Source of the DNA: Actinoallomurus sp963799975
GTDB lineage: Bacteria; Actinomycetota; Actinomycetes; Streptosporangiales; Streptosporangiaceae
Direction: 5' to 3'
Length of the DNA: 64,000 bases
NCBI GenBank assembly: GCA_963799975.1
Contig: CAWCZF010000006.1
Span: 3,968,001-4,032,000, forward strand
Each line of letters starts with the position of its first letter. Position 1 is the first letter of the stretch. The notes below the pieces were generated by a model that saw only the letters and a program-made list of their open reading frames with translations, had not been told where the DNA came from and did no database searches. Shown here piece after piece: positions 54,893 through 63,612 of this stretch. Made by a program: the position numbers and the translations under genes.

Positions 54893-56548
54893 TCAGGACA
54901 GCGTGCGGAACTGCCGGGAAGCCGAGATCGCGCCGGAGGTGGCGAGCGTGAAGCTCCGCATCGACTCGGCGAAATTGGACAGGTCCCACTCGGCCGGGCC
55001 CTCGTACCAGTAGAGGTTGTCCTCGCGCGAGCCGTCGGCGCCGACGTCGGCCACGGTGCCGGCCCAGCGGGACACCGAGTCGAAGACCACCGCGTACGGC
55101 AGGTAGCGCGAGAACAGCGCCACCCGGTCCCCCGAGGGGCCCTCCGCGGCCTCGCCGCGGTAGAGGTGCGCGCGGAAACCGAGCGTGTGCGCGAGCACCG
55201 TCGCGCCCCGGGTGGTCTTGGCCGGCATGTACTGCCCGCCCATGGCCAGCGCCGCGCCGGCGATGATCACCGCCAGGCCGATGAGCGCCATGCTGCTGTA
55301 GAGCGCCAGCCCGATCGTGCCGATCACGCCGAGCCCGGCGAGGATCGTGCCGATGGTGGTCCAGCGGGTGCGCTCGGAGTCGGGCCGCCGGGTGAACCAC
55401 CCCTGCCGTACGACGTCCTCATACAGCGCGGTGCGCACCGCCGCGAGCTGCCCCGCGAACGTGCCGCCCAGGTCCGACAGCCGTACGGCGTCGCGGCCCT
55501 CGAACAGCGCGTCGAACAGCAGTCGCTCGTACGGCATCAGCTCGTCCGCGGGCCGGTCGAGCCGCCGCAGCTGCCAGTCGATACGCCCGTAGGTCTCGCG
55601 GGTCAACTCCTCGATCAGCAGATAGCGCCGTACGGCCAGGTCGATGATGGTCGCGGTGACGTCGATGACGTCGGCCTGCTCGTCGATCAGGGTGCCGATC
55701 TGCCCCGGCCGCACACCGTCCGGGGGCGAGAACTTCCCGTCGTCGACCGGCGCGTGGTCGCCCTCGACCGCCTTCTTGCTGACGATGCGGGCGTCGCGGC
55801 CGCGCGTGGAGTACAGCAGGCCGATGCCGCCGAGCAGCAGGACGAGCAGGCCGAGCAGGGCGACGCCGGTCGCGCCGTTGACGGTGAACGCGGTCGCGAG
55901 GGTGTGCCGCTGGTCGTACGCCGGCTTGCCCGAGGTCGTGCCGGGCGGATAGCCGATCACGATGGTGAGGTAGTCGCCGGGCAGGAGGTTCTCCTGCCGG
56001 AACTCGGCCTGCACGTGCGTGTGGTTGGTGAAGAACTGCGTGCAGCCGACGCTGCTGTCCAGCCCGCCGGCGAAGCAGTTGAGGTCCTGGACCGCGGCGC
56101 CGGCGTCGACGGTCACCTGCGTGTGCGCCACCGGGGCGTTCCAGCCGCCCGCGGCGACCCAGTTCAGCTCCTGGCGGCCGCGCAGCGGTGTGATCGCGCC
56201 CTGGACGGTGTAGGTGATCGTCACCGTGCGCCGCCCGTGCCCCCCGCCCGGCGGCGCGAGGACGGTACGGTCGCCGTCGCGGGTCACCGTCGCACCACGC
56301 ACGTCGCCGAGGTCGAAGCGGCGGTCTCGGCGGTCGTCCACGTGCTTGAGGTGCACGAGCGTCCGCTTCACGCCGGAGCCCTCGAAGGTCACCGTCTCCC
56401 GGGCGTGCAGGACGCCGTCGGGAGCCGCGGTGAGCGCGACGTCGTCCGAAACGACCTGCCTGGCGGGAGCCGCGTACGCCGGGGCGGCACAGACGACCAG
56501 CCCGGCGGCGGCGACGGGAGCGATGAGGAGCCGCGTCCTTACCAGCAT
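54893..56548 (-). CDS. DUF2207-family membrane protein
   Basis: 551 residues from the ATG at 56548. A signal peptide (LLIAPVAAAGLVVCAAPAYA) precedes an outer beta domain (residues 30-230) with LHARETVTFEGSG and NCFAGGLDSSVGCTQFF. A helix (ATGVALLGLLVLLLGGIGLLY) leads to a cytoplasmic helical region, and two close helices lie near residue 415. This matches the DUF2207 layout (predicted membrane protein with large N-terminal outer part); the function is unknown. Confidence 0.85.
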   Translation of the reverse strand: MLVRTRLLIAPVAAAGLVVCAAPAYAAPARQVVSDDVALTAAPDGVLHARETVTFEGSGVKRTLVHLKHVDDRRDRRFDLGDVRGATVTRDGDRTVLAPPGGGHGRRTVTITYTVQGAITPLRGRQELNWVAAGGWNAPVAHTQVTVDAGAAVQDLNCFAGGLDSSVGCTQFFTNHTHVQAEFRQENLLPGDYLTIVIGYPPGTTSGKPAYDQRHTLATAFTVNGATGVALLGLLVLLLGGIGLLYSTRGRDARIVSKKAVEGDHAPVDDGKFSPPDGVRPGQIGTLIDEQADVIDVTATIIDLAVRRYLLIEELTRETYGRIDWQLRRLDRPADELMPYERLLFDALFEGRDAVRLSDLGGTFAGQLAAVRTALYEDVVRQGWFTRRPDSERTRWTTIGTILAGLGVIGTIGLALYSSMALIGLAVIIAGAALAMGGQYMPAKTTRGATVLAHTLGFRAHLYRGEAAEGPSGDRVALFSRYLPYAVVFDSVSRWAGTVADVGADGSREDNLYWYEGPAEWDLSNFAESMRSFTLATSGAISASRQFRTLS

Positions 56549-56711
56549 GGGCGGCAGCGTACCGGGAAACGGCGCCGGTCTTATCGGGATGACCTGCGTG
56601 GCGAGCGGGTGATGCATTTTTTCCGTGCTATGCGATGATTCTGGTCGCGGTCGCCCACCTGCCCGCACGGGGCCGGACCGGCGGGGAGACCACGAGGAGG
56701 GACGGAAGCGC

Positions 56712-57677
56712 GTGGCAGGCCCCCACCGAACGCCGTCGCCGCCGTACCTCTCAGCGCCCCCATCGGAGGGACCCGCACCGGACTACGGCTATCGCCGTCC
56801 GGCCCGCCGAACGCGGCGTACGAAGGGCGGCCTGCTGATCGGCGTTCTGGGCGGGGCGGCGGCGCTGTTCGTCGTGGCCGTGGTGTGCTTCTGGCTCGCC
56901 GGGAGCGGACGGCACAAGAGCGTCGGCGGCGACGGGACCACGCTGCGTGCGGGCAGCAGGACGGCTGCGGTCTCCGGCCCGCTGTACCGGAGCGGCACCC
57001 TCCCCCAGGTGCCGTGCCGGCTGCCTAGAATCGCCGAACACGACGACGCGTCGATGCGCACGTTCCTCGACACGCTGTCCGACTGCCTGGATGGCGCCTG
57101 GGAACGGCAGTTCGCCAAGGCGGGCGTCGAGGGGTTCACCGCGCCCCAGCGGATCTTTTGGAGCATGCCGGGCAGCAGCCCGTGCGGGTCCTACCCGGCG
57201 CCGGGTGCGTCGGCGTTCTACTGCCCGGTCAACGACACGATGTACGTGGGCCTGAGCAACGTCGTGGACACCGCGGGCGGTGAGCCGGTGTCGCACTACG
57301 CGGTGTACGCCCGGGTGATCGCGCATGAGTACGGCCACCACGTCCAGGAGGACGCCGGGATCCTGGAGTACGGCCACGAGCTGATGACCGAGGGCGGCCC
57401 CGCCGCACGCTCGGAGGCGAGCCGCCGGATCGAGCTCCAGGCCCAGTGCTTCGCCGGCGCCTTCCTGTCCGCGCAGCGCCGTACGCTGCCGATGACCGCC
57501 GAGCAGTATCGCGAGATGATCGCCGACAACCACGCGCGCGGGGACGACGAGTCACGTCCCGACACCCGCGACCACGGTTCGGGCCGCCACTACGCCGGCT
57601 GGGTGTCGCGCGGCTACCACGAGGGCCGGCTGTCGGCCTGCAACACCTGGGCCGTCCCCGTCTCCGACGTCTCCTGA
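56712..57677 (+). CDS. neutral zinc metallopeptidase (YpfJ-like)
   Basis: 321 residues from a GTG at 56712 (in-frame starts upstream give low-complexity sequence). After a Pro-rich cytoplasmic tail and one membrane helix (GVLGGAAALFVVAVVCFWLAG) comes the outer protease. Its zinc site is H-E-Y-G-H-H (VIAHEYGHHVQE), with ELQAQCFAGAFLSAQRR supplying the third ligand region. Cysteines likely form disulfides. Family members are predicted membrane-anchored metalloproteases of unknown substrate. Confidence 0.9.
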   Translation: MAGPHRTPSPPYLSAPPSEGPAPDYGYRRPARRTRRTKGGLLIGVLGGAAALFVVAVVCFWLAGSGRHKSVGGDGTTLRAGSRTAAVSGPLYRSGTLPQVPCRLPRIAEHDDASMRTFLDTLSDCLDGAWERQFAKAGVEGFTAPQRIFWSMPGSSPCGSYPAPGASAFYCPVNDTMYVGLSNVVDTAGGEPVSHYAVYARVIAHEYGHHVQEDAGILEYGHELMTEGGPAARSEASRRIELQAQCFAGAFLSAQRRTLPMTAEQYREMIADNHARGDDESRPDTRDHGSGRHYAGWVSRGYHEGRLSACNTWAVPVSDVS

Positions 57678-57761
57678 CCTGGCTGAACGCGCCTCCCGTG
57701 CCAAACGATCGTCCCGGCGCCCGAAGCGATCGCCTCGGTGTGACTCGTCTCACCGCCGAGT

Positions 57762-57789
57762 GCTTGCAACTCCGCTTGCAATAGCAAGC
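57762..57789 (+). promoter_or_regulatory. GCTTGCAA repeats, likely operator of the XRE gene
   Basis: GCTTGCAA occurs at 57762-57769 and 57774-57781, and the second copy is mirrored by GCAAGC at 57784-57789, giving the dyad GCTTGC-AATA-GCAAGC. It lies 22-49 bases before the XRE start, the usual place for autorepression. Confidence 0.65.
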
Positions 57790-57810
57790 AACGGCACGCA
57801 CAGTAGACGT

Positions 57811-58203
57811 ATGGCGACTTCCAAAGTCGGCTCCATCGGGGAGTACATCCGGGAGCAGCGGCAGCGAGCGAAGGTCTCGCTGCGCCAGCTGGCCGAGGTC
57901 ACGGGCGTGTCGAACCCGTACCTGAGCCAGATCGAGCGCGGGCTGCGCAAGCCGAGCGCGGAGATCCTGCAGCAGATCGCCAAAGGTCTGCGCATCTCCG
58001 CCGAGGCCCTGTACGTACAGGCGGGGATCCTCGACGACCGCGAGTCGGACACGGACGTCCAGTCCGCGATCCGCGCGGATCCGGCGCTGACGGAGAGGCA
58101 GAAGCAGGTGCTTCTCGACATCTACGAGTCGTTCCGCGACGAGGATCACTCCGGGGTCGCCATCCGAATGACGCCATCGACGGAAGGAAGTTCAGAGACA
58201 TGA
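57811..58203 (+). CDS. XRE-family helix-turn-helix regulator
   Basis: 130 residues. The Cro/CI-type fold is SIGEYIREQRQRAKVSLRQLAEVTGVSNPYLSQIERGLRKPSAEILQQIAKGL. The C-terminal 60 residues are acidic and helical. The stop overlaps the next gene's ATG (ATGA). The regulator/partner pair resembles actinobacterial units in which the second gene encodes a cell-surface associated helical protein. Confidence 0.92.
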   Translation: MATSKVGSIGEYIREQRQRAKVSLRQLAEVTGVSNPYLSQIERGLRKPSAEILQQIAKGLRISAEALYVQAGILDDRESDTDVQSAIRADPALTERQKQVLLDIYESFRDEDHSGVAIRMTPSTEGSSET

Positions 58204-58580
58204 CCATCACCGAGAAGCTGCGCGACAGCAAGGCCTTCTACGCCGCGGCCGGCGCCGGCGACTTCGCGGTCGAAAAGCTCCGCGAGATGCCGGACCGGAT
58301 CAACAAGCTCCAGGAGAAGACCGACCCGAAGGACCTCGGCGGCGCCGCCGTCGCGTACGTCACCCAGGTGGGCACGCGCGCGTTCGAGGTCTACGACGGG
58401 CTCGCCGAGCGCGGCAAGCGCATCGTCAGCCGCGTCGACCGCCAGAAGGCGACGCAGGAGCTCGAGGCGTCGGCCAAGTCCACGGTCCGCCGTGCGCGCT
58501 CGGCCGCCGGCTCGGCCCGCACCACGGCGCGTACGGCCGCCAAGGCCGCGAGCGACGCGTCCAAGAAGGTCGGCAACTGA
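58200..58580 (+). CDS. heparin-binding haemagglutinin-like helical protein
   Basis: 126 residues. An N-terminal helical part (ITEKLRDSKAFYAAAGAGDFAVEKLREMPDRINKLQEK) is followed by a long alanine-, arginine- and lysine-rich tail (RRARSAAGSARTTARTAAKAA). The organisation, including the basic Ala/Lys tail, resembles mycobacterial HBHA but is shorter. HBHA binds heparan sulfate and also DNA or lipid; the role here is inferred. It is translationally coupled to the XRE gene. Confidence 0.75.
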   Translation: MTITEKLRDSKAFYAAAGAGDFAVEKLREMPDRINKLQEKTDPKDLGGAAVAYVTQVGTRAFEVYDGLAERGKRIVSRVDRQKATQELEASAKSTVRRARSAAGSARTTARTAAKAASDASKKVGN

Positions 58581-58614
58581 CCGCAGGGTCTCCCCTCGCG
58601 GGGGACTCCACGGC

Positions 58615-58642
58615 GACGGCCCGGGCACACGCCTGGGCCGTC
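58615..58642 (+). terminator. hairpin terminator after the XRE/HBHA-like operon
   Basis: GACGGCCC (58615-58622) pairs with GGGCCGTC (58635-58642) over a 12-base loop and is followed by GTTGTTT. It lies 35 bases after the stop. Confidence 0.75.
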
Positions 58643-58747
58643 GTTGTTTCCCCGGTTCGTGTACGGGCCCTCCCGCTGCGCATACGCTGGGGCCGTCAGG
58701 AGATGTCGCGGCGTTCCGTCGCCTGCACCACAGGGAGTGAGTGAGCC

Positions 58748-59089
58748 GTGCTCGGAGGAGCCCAGGGTGTCGTGGCCTACGTGTTCTGGGCCGTGGCGAT
58801 CGCCGCGTTCGTCGTCGAGGTATGGGCGTTCGCCGACGCCGTACGACGTCCGTCGGCCGCGTACGCGGCGGCGGGCAAGCTCACCAAACAGCTCTGGTTG
58901 ATCATTCTCGGCGTCGCGCTGCTGTTCGGCCTGGCCGGCGCGGTGCAGTTCGTCTCGATCATCCAGATGCTGCCCGTCATCGGCTTCATCGCGGCGGCGG
59001 TCTACCTCGCGGACGTGCGCCCGGCGGTCCGGCAGTACGGCGGCGGGGGCTCGGGTTCGTCCTCGTCCGGCCCGTACGGGCCCTGGTAG
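58748..59089 (+). CDS. DUF2516 family membrane protein
   Basis: 113 residues, GTG start. It has three helices, around VVAYVFWAVAIAAFVVEVWAF, LTKQLWLIILGVALLFGLAG and QMLPVIGFIAAAVYLADV. The segment WAFADAVRRPSAAYAAAGKLTK is typical of DUF2516, a small actinobacterial family of unknown role that often follows the XRE/HBHA-like pair, as here. Confidence 0.85.
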   Translation: MLGGAQGVVAYVFWAVAIAAFVVEVWAFADAVRRPSAAYAAAGKLTKQLWLIILGVALLFGLAGAVQFVSIIQMLPVIGFIAAAVYLADVRPAVRQYGGGGSGSSSSGPYGPW

Positions 59090-59090
59090 G

Positions 59091-59807
59091 TCAGGGGCGG
59101 GTGAGCCGCAGCCGGTGCAGGTCGGCGACGAACCGGGCGGCGATGTAGCGCGCGCCCTCGGTGCTCGGGTGGATGCCGTCGCGGAGGATGTACTCCGGCG
59201 CGTTGCCCGTGCCCTGAACCCGGTCACCGGTGATCCACCGCTCGCGCAGCGGGTCGACGAACGGCACGTGCTCCTCTCGCGAAACGCCCGCCAGCGCGTC
59301 GCGTACGGCCTCGACCGAGGGCGTCGGGTCACCGCCCCACATCGGGCCCATGAGCAGGATGCGCGTGCCGATCCAGGTGTGCCGGATCGTGGTCAGCAAC
59401 TGCCGTGCGTGCTCGGCCACCTCCTCCGGCACGTGCGCACGGTCGTTGTGCCCGCCTGAGACGATCACCAGGTCGGGCGCCGGGCGCCAGGCGAGCTGCT
59501 CGGTGAAGAGCTGCCCGAAGTCCTTGTGCGCGGGGCCCTTCGCGACGAACCCGGTGCCGCGATAGCCGCCGAGGATGACCTGCCAGCGGAGCGTACGCGC
59601 GGTGTCGGCGGCGTAGGTCAGCTCGGGTGCCTGGCCGTACCGGCCGGTGGTGTAGCTGTCGCCCAGGAACATCACGACCGGTGTCCGGCGCTGCTGCGGC
59701 TTGGCGGGCGGAGCGTCCGTGCGTGCGCCGCGTGCCGTGCCGCCGCACCCCGCGGAGGCGAGGAGAGCGGTGACGGCGACGACGCAGCAGACGACGCGTC
59801 GACTCAT
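59091..59807 (-). CDS. SGNH/GDSL-family hydrolase lipoprotein
   Basis: 238 residues. The signal peptide ends in LASAGC (lipobox Cys). SGNH blocks are visible: VVMFLGDSYTTGR (nucleophile Ser), GYRGTGFV, VSGGHNDR (Asn) and DGIHPSTEG (Asp and His). It is a secreted esterase or lipase-like enzyme acting outside the membrane; its substrate is unknown. It converges on the DUF2516 gene, the two stops lying two bases apart. Confidence 0.92.
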   Translation of the reverse strand: MSRRVVCCVVAVTALLASAGCGGTARGARTDAPPAKPQQRRTPVVMFLGDSYTTGRYGQAPELTYAADTARTLRWQVILGGYRGTGFVAKGPAHKDFGQLFTEQLAWRPAPDLVIVSGGHNDRAHVPEEVAEHARQLLTTIRHTWIGTRILLMGPMWGGDPTPSVEAVRDALAGVSREEHVPFVDPLRERWITGDRVQGTGNAPEYILRDGIHPSTEGARYIAARFVADLHRLRLTRP

Positions 59808-59856
59808 ACCGCTCCTTGCCCGCGCCCGCCGTACGGGCGTTCTATGGTGACTGACT

Positions 59857-60585
59857 ATGGCGACGACGCACCGGACGCAACGACTCGAATTGACCGACCA
59901 GAGCCTACGTGAGTGGGAGGCGGTCGTCCTCGAGTCCGGCCCCGACGGGATCGTCCTCGACCGATCGGCATTTTATCCAGGCGGAGGCGGGCAGCCGGCC
60001 GATCTCGGCGTCTTGCTCTGGCAGGGAGTGCAGACTCACATCGCCGGCGTGCGCAAGGGCGAGGACCTCTGTCTCCTCCCGGCCGAGGGCGATCCGCTGC
60101 CACCCGCGGGTACGGTCGTGGCGTGCGCGATCGAGGACGAGCGACGCACCAGCCTCATGCGTACCCATTCCGGCCTGCATGTTCTGTGCGGGGTGGTCTT
60201 CCGCGACCACGGCTGTCTCGTGACGGGCGGCAACATGGAGCCGGGCTCGGCACGGATGGATTTCAACCTGCCGGAGGTGCCGCCCGGGTTCAAGGAGGCG
60301 GTCGAGGAGGCGTGCAACGCCGAGATCACCGCCGACCGGCGCATCGACGTCCGATCCCTCCCGCGCGCGGAGGCCTTCGAGATCCCCGACATCATCCGCA
60401 CGGCGACGAACCTCGTCCCGCAGGACGTGGAGCAGGTTCGCATCGTCGACATCGTGGGCCTGGACACCCAGGCCGACGGCGGCACCCACGTCGCCTCGAC
60501 CCGCCAGATCGGCCGCCTGCGCGTCGCCAAGATCGAGAACAAGGGCCGCGGCTTCCGCCGCGTACGCATCCGCATCGAGGACTGA
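59857..60585 (+). CDS. alaX: AlaX-type alanyl-tRNA editing protein
   Basis: 242 residues. The editing-domain zinc site is seen in RTHSGLHVLCGVVF (H-x-x-x-H) and in the QADGGTHVASTRQIG segment; the glycine-rich FYPGGGGQPADLG loop is also typical. The protein hydrolyses Ser-tRNA-Ala (and possibly Gly-tRNA-Ala) in trans. Homologues are widespread; the neighbouring genes do not suggest a special role. Confidence 0.92.
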   Translation: MATTHRTQRLELTDQSLREWEAVVLESGPDGIVLDRSAFYPGGGGQPADLGVLLWQGVQTHIAGVRKGEDLCLLPAEGDPLPPAGTVVACAIEDERRTSLMRTHSGLHVLCGVVFRDHGCLVTGGNMEPGSARMDFNLPEVPPGFKEAVEEACNAEITADRRIDVRSLPRAEAFEIPDIIRTATNLVPQDVEQVRIVDIVGLDTQADGGTHVASTRQIGRLRVAKIENKGRGFRRVRIRIED

Positions 60586-60628
60586 CCCGCGTGCCCGAGG
60601 TCCAGCCGCAGCGCCTCGAACAGGGCTT

Positions 60629-61552
60629 CTAGAAGCCGACCGCGCGGATCTCGCCCACGACGCAGTCGCCGCCGTGGACACCGATGGTGGCCATCTCGGG
60701 CGGGACGCCCACGACGCCGAGGGCCCGCAGCGTCGCGACCGTGACGGGAGTGCGCGCCCGCATGGCGCCGTCGTCGATCTTGATCGCGCCCGCCCGGCCA
60801 TCCGCGAGGGCGAAGGCGTCGACGCCCTCCGCGCCGCTCTTGACCAGCAGGCCAGGGACGGCGTCCATCAGCCGGCGTTCGTCGCGGCCGGTGCCCGAGG
60901 TCCACTTCGGGTGGGCGCGCATCGCGTCGACGACGCGCCGGTCGGGGGTGCCGGGCGCGGCGAGCACCAGCGAGCGGAACGCACGTGCCACGCCGGTCAG
61001 CGTCACGGCGAACAGCGCCGCGCCGCAGCCGTCCACCCCCGTCGCGGTGATCTCGTCGCCGGTCAGCTCGGCCACCGTCTCGCGTATCGCGCGCTGGAGC
61101 GGGTGGCCGGCCTCCAGGTAGGACTCCGTGGGCCAGCCGTTGACGACGCAGGTGGCGAGCATCGCGGCGTGCTTGCCCGAGCAGTTCATCCGCAGCCGCG
61201 ACCTCCCGCGTACGAGGGCGAGTTCGAGGTCGAGCGGCCACTGGGCCGGGCACTTCAGATCGTCGGCGGTCAGCCCGGCACCCGCGAGGATCCGGCGTAC
61301 GCCCTCGACGTGGAAGTCCTCACCGGAGTGACTCGCCGACCCGAGCGCCAGCAGCTCTCCCTCCAGGCCGAGGCCGTGCCGTACCATCGCGACGGCCTGC
61401 ATCGGCTTGTTCGCCGACCGCGGGAAGATCGGCTCGTCCGGAGAGCCGAGGCGTACGGCCGCCGAGCCGTCGGCGGCCAGCCCGCACACCGAGCCGCGGT
61501 GCCGTGACTCCACGAACCCGGACCGCTCCACCTCGGCGAGGACGGGGTTCAT
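60629..61552 (-). CDS. L-asparaginase II family protein
   Basis: 307 residues from the ATG at 61552, with GGAGGAAGCAG upstream. Motifs are RHRGSVCGLAADG, RSANKPMQAVAMVRHG, ASHSGEDFHVEGVRRIL, MNCSGKHAAMLATC and GVDGCGAALFAVTL, all typical of the asparaginase II family (distinct from bacterial type I/II amidohydrolases), which converts asparagine to aspartate and ammonia. It lies 17 bases after the BKACE gene, so the two are probably cotranscribed. Confidence 0.9.
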   Translation of the reverse strand: MNPVLAEVERSGFVESRHRGSVCGLAADGSAAVRLGSPDEPIFPRSANKPMQAVAMVRHGLGLEGELLALGSASHSGEDFHVEGVRRILAGAGLTADDLKCPAQWPLDLELALVRGRSRLRMNCSGKHAAMLATCVVNGWPTESYLEAGHPLQRAIRETVAELTGDEITATGVDGCGAALFAVTLTGVARAFRSLVLAAPGTPDRRVVDAMRAHPKWTSGTGRDERRLMDAVPGLLVKSGAEGVDAFALADGRAGAIKIDDGAMRARTPVTVATLRALGVVGVPPEMATIGVHGGDCVVGEIRAVGF

Positions 61553-61569
61553 CTGCTTCCTCCGGGGGT

Positions 61570-62394
61570 TCAGCGCCGCTTGACGCCGAGGAACGACCTC
61601 GCCTCGTCGGTGGACATGGGCGCCGCCTGGGCGAGCTTCACCAGGGTGGCCGCGCGCTCGACGAGCTGGGAGTTCGCCGTCACCGGCCGTCCCTTGGCGT
61701 ACGTCAGCGTATCTTCCATGCCGACGCGCAGATGCCCGCCGGCGGACAGGGCCGCGTACATCACCGGCAGGCTGGTCCGGCCGATCCCGGTGGCCGACCA
61801 CGTCGCGCCCTCGGGCAGCGCCCCGACCGCCGCCACCAGCGAACGCGCGTCGCCCGGCATGCCGCCCGGCACCCCCATGACGAAATCGCAGTGCACCCGC
61901 CCGCCGTACGGGGGGCCGTAGGTGTCCAGCAGCCGCCGCATCCCCGCGACCTGCCCGAGGTCGAACAACTCGAACTCCGGCACGATCTCCATCGCCTGCG
62001 TGAGCTGGTAGAGCTCGGCCATGAAGGGCCAGGGGTTCAGGAACACGGCGTCGCCGAAGTTGACCGTGCCGCAGGTGAGCGAGCAGGCGTCCGGGCCGGC
62101 GTCGAGGACCTTCAGGCGGTGCTCGTACGGGTCGGTGACCGCGCCGCCGGTGGAGAGCTGCACGATGAGGCTCGTGCTCTCGCGCAGGGCGGCGACGGTG
62201 TCGCGCAGGCGTGCGGGGTCGAGCGTGGGCTTCGCCTCGGCGTCGCGGATGTGGACGTGGACGACGGCCGCGCCGGCCTCCTCGCATTCCTTGGCGGCCA
62301 GGACCAGTTCCTCCAGCGTCACCGGGAGCGCCGGTGCGTCGGCCTTTTCGGTCTCGGCCCCCGTGGGCGCAACGGTTATCAGTGTGCTGACCAT
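61570..62394 (-). CDS. BKACE-type 3-keto acid cleavage enzyme
   Basis: 274 residues from the ATG at 62394. The metal-binding VVHVHIRDAEAKPT, LVAAKECEEAG and GGRVHCDFVMGVPGGMPG segments are typical of the 3-keto-5-aminohexanoate cleavage (BKACE) family, which condenses a beta-keto acid with acetyl-CoA. The family has many substrates; lysine degradation is only one option. No ribosome site is visible, so translation may be leaderless. Confidence 0.88.
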   Translation of the reverse strand: MVSTLITVAPTGAETEKADAPALPVTLEELVLAAKECEEAGAAVVHVHIRDAEAKPTLDPARLRDTVAALRESTSLIVQLSTGGAVTDPYEHRLKVLDAGPDACSLTCGTVNFGDAVFLNPWPFMAELYQLTQAMEIVPEFELFDLGQVAGMRRLLDTYGPPYGGRVHCDFVMGVPGGMPGDARSLVAAVGALPEGATWSATGIGRTSLPVMYAALSAGGHLRVGMEDTLTYAKGRPVTANSQLVERAATLVKLAQAAPMSTDEARSFLGVKRR

Positions 62395-62499
62395 GAACAA
62401 CATGATTTCAAGCCGATGGGCGGTTTGGCGAGAAAATCTTCGTAAATGCCGCGACGGCCGTGCCGCGCGGCGGCGGGCCGTACGGCAGAATTCGGTCTC

Positions 62500-62942
62500 G
62501 TGCGAGCAGTGGTACAGCGGGTGAGCGAGGCCAGTGTCACGGTCGGCGGCGAGGTCGTCGGCGCGATCGACGAGCCGGGGCTGCTCGTCCTCGTCGGGGT
62601 GACCCACGACGACACACCGGCCCAGGCGCGGCGGCTGGCCGCCAAGCTGTGGGGGCTGCGCGTCCTCGACGGCGGAGACGCGACGCCCGCCGAGGCGTCC
62701 TGCTCCGACCTCGGCGCACCGCTCCTCGTGATCAGCCAGTTCACCCTGTACGGCGACACGCGGAAGGGACGGCGGCCGTCATGGATCGCCGCCGCCCCGG
62801 GCCGGTGGCCGAACCGCTGGTCGAGGAGGTCGTCGCGGAGTTGCGCCGCCTCGGCGCCAAGGTCGAGACGGGCCGGTTCGGCGCGGACATGAAGGTCGCG
62901 CTGACCAACGACGGCCCCATCACGGTGATCCTGGACGTGTGA
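62500..62942 (+). CDS. dtd: D-aminoacyl-tRNA deacylase (one -1 frameshift)
   Basis: 147 residues after correction, GTG start. It removes D-amino acids from tRNA. The family start RAVVQRVSEASVTVGGEVVG, the SQFTLYGDTRKGRRPSW segment and the T-N-x-G-P end (VALTNDGPITVILDV) are present. A missing C at 62797-62805 (GGGCCGG for GGGCCCGG) shifts the frame after RPSWIAAAPG. It lies divergent from the BKACE gene. Confidence 0.9.
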
Positions 62943-63041
62943 CCGCACCGCCCCCGGTCCTTCGCCTCGCAGGTCATCCATCGGCCGTACGCCGGCCTCG
63001 CCGATCCGGCGGCGGCCCGATGTTCCTGGGCCGGTGACCGC

Positions 63042-63497
63042 TCAGGCGTCGATGACGCCGACGAGGGCGATGAGGATCGCCAGCAGGCTCCCCACACCCG
63101 CCACCGTCAGCACGAACCGGTCGCTCTGCGCGAGCCGGGCGCGTACGGCGGGCGAGTAGACGACCACCCCGGTGTCGCGGTTCGGGTCGTGATGGGTGGC
63201 GCGGCTGAACGGGTTCGGCAGGCCGAAGGCGCGCCACACCGCGTCGTTCTTGACCCGCTGGTGCGCCGACGAGCAGGCGAACAGCCGTCCGCGTACCGGC
63301 TCGTGGCACGCGAACCCCTGTCTCGTCATGACCCGGCAGACCGTGGGGTTCAGCGAGAACTCGTACAGGCACCACGCCAGCAGCCCGAGCAGTGCCAGCC
63401 GCCAGGCGCTCAACAGGACGGCCGCGATCAGTAATGCGGCGATCGCCACCCACCAGATGTAAACGGGCTCCCTCCACCGACGCCGCCGTCGCCCCAT
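63042..63497 (-). CDS. membrane protein with a cysteine-containing loop, unknown function
   Basis: 151 residues from the ATG at 63497 with GAGGAAGGGG upstream. Two adjacent helices (VYIWWVAIAALLIAAVLLSA, LALLGLLAWCLYEFS) precede a loop with CRVMTRQGFACHEPVRGRLFAC, and a last helix (FVLTVAGVGSLLAILIALVGV) ends the protein. The Cys/His spacing could bind a metal. I do not recognise the family. Confidence 0.7.
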   Translation of the reverse strand: MGRRRRRWREPVYIWWVAIAALLIAAVLLSAWRLALLGLLAWCLYEFSLNPTVCRVMTRQGFACHEPVRGRLFACSSAHQRVKNDAVWRAFGLPNPFSRATHHDPNRDTGVVVYSPAVRARLAQSDRFVLTVAGVGSLLAILIALVGVIDA

Positions 63498-63612
63498 GTT
63501 CCCCTTCCTCGCCGAGCTGTCAGGTGGACCCTCGGGTGCACCATCCGACGGAGAGAACCTTCCCATGCGCGCCGCCCGTTACGATCTTGTTCTGCCGTCA
63601 GGTTTATCCGCA

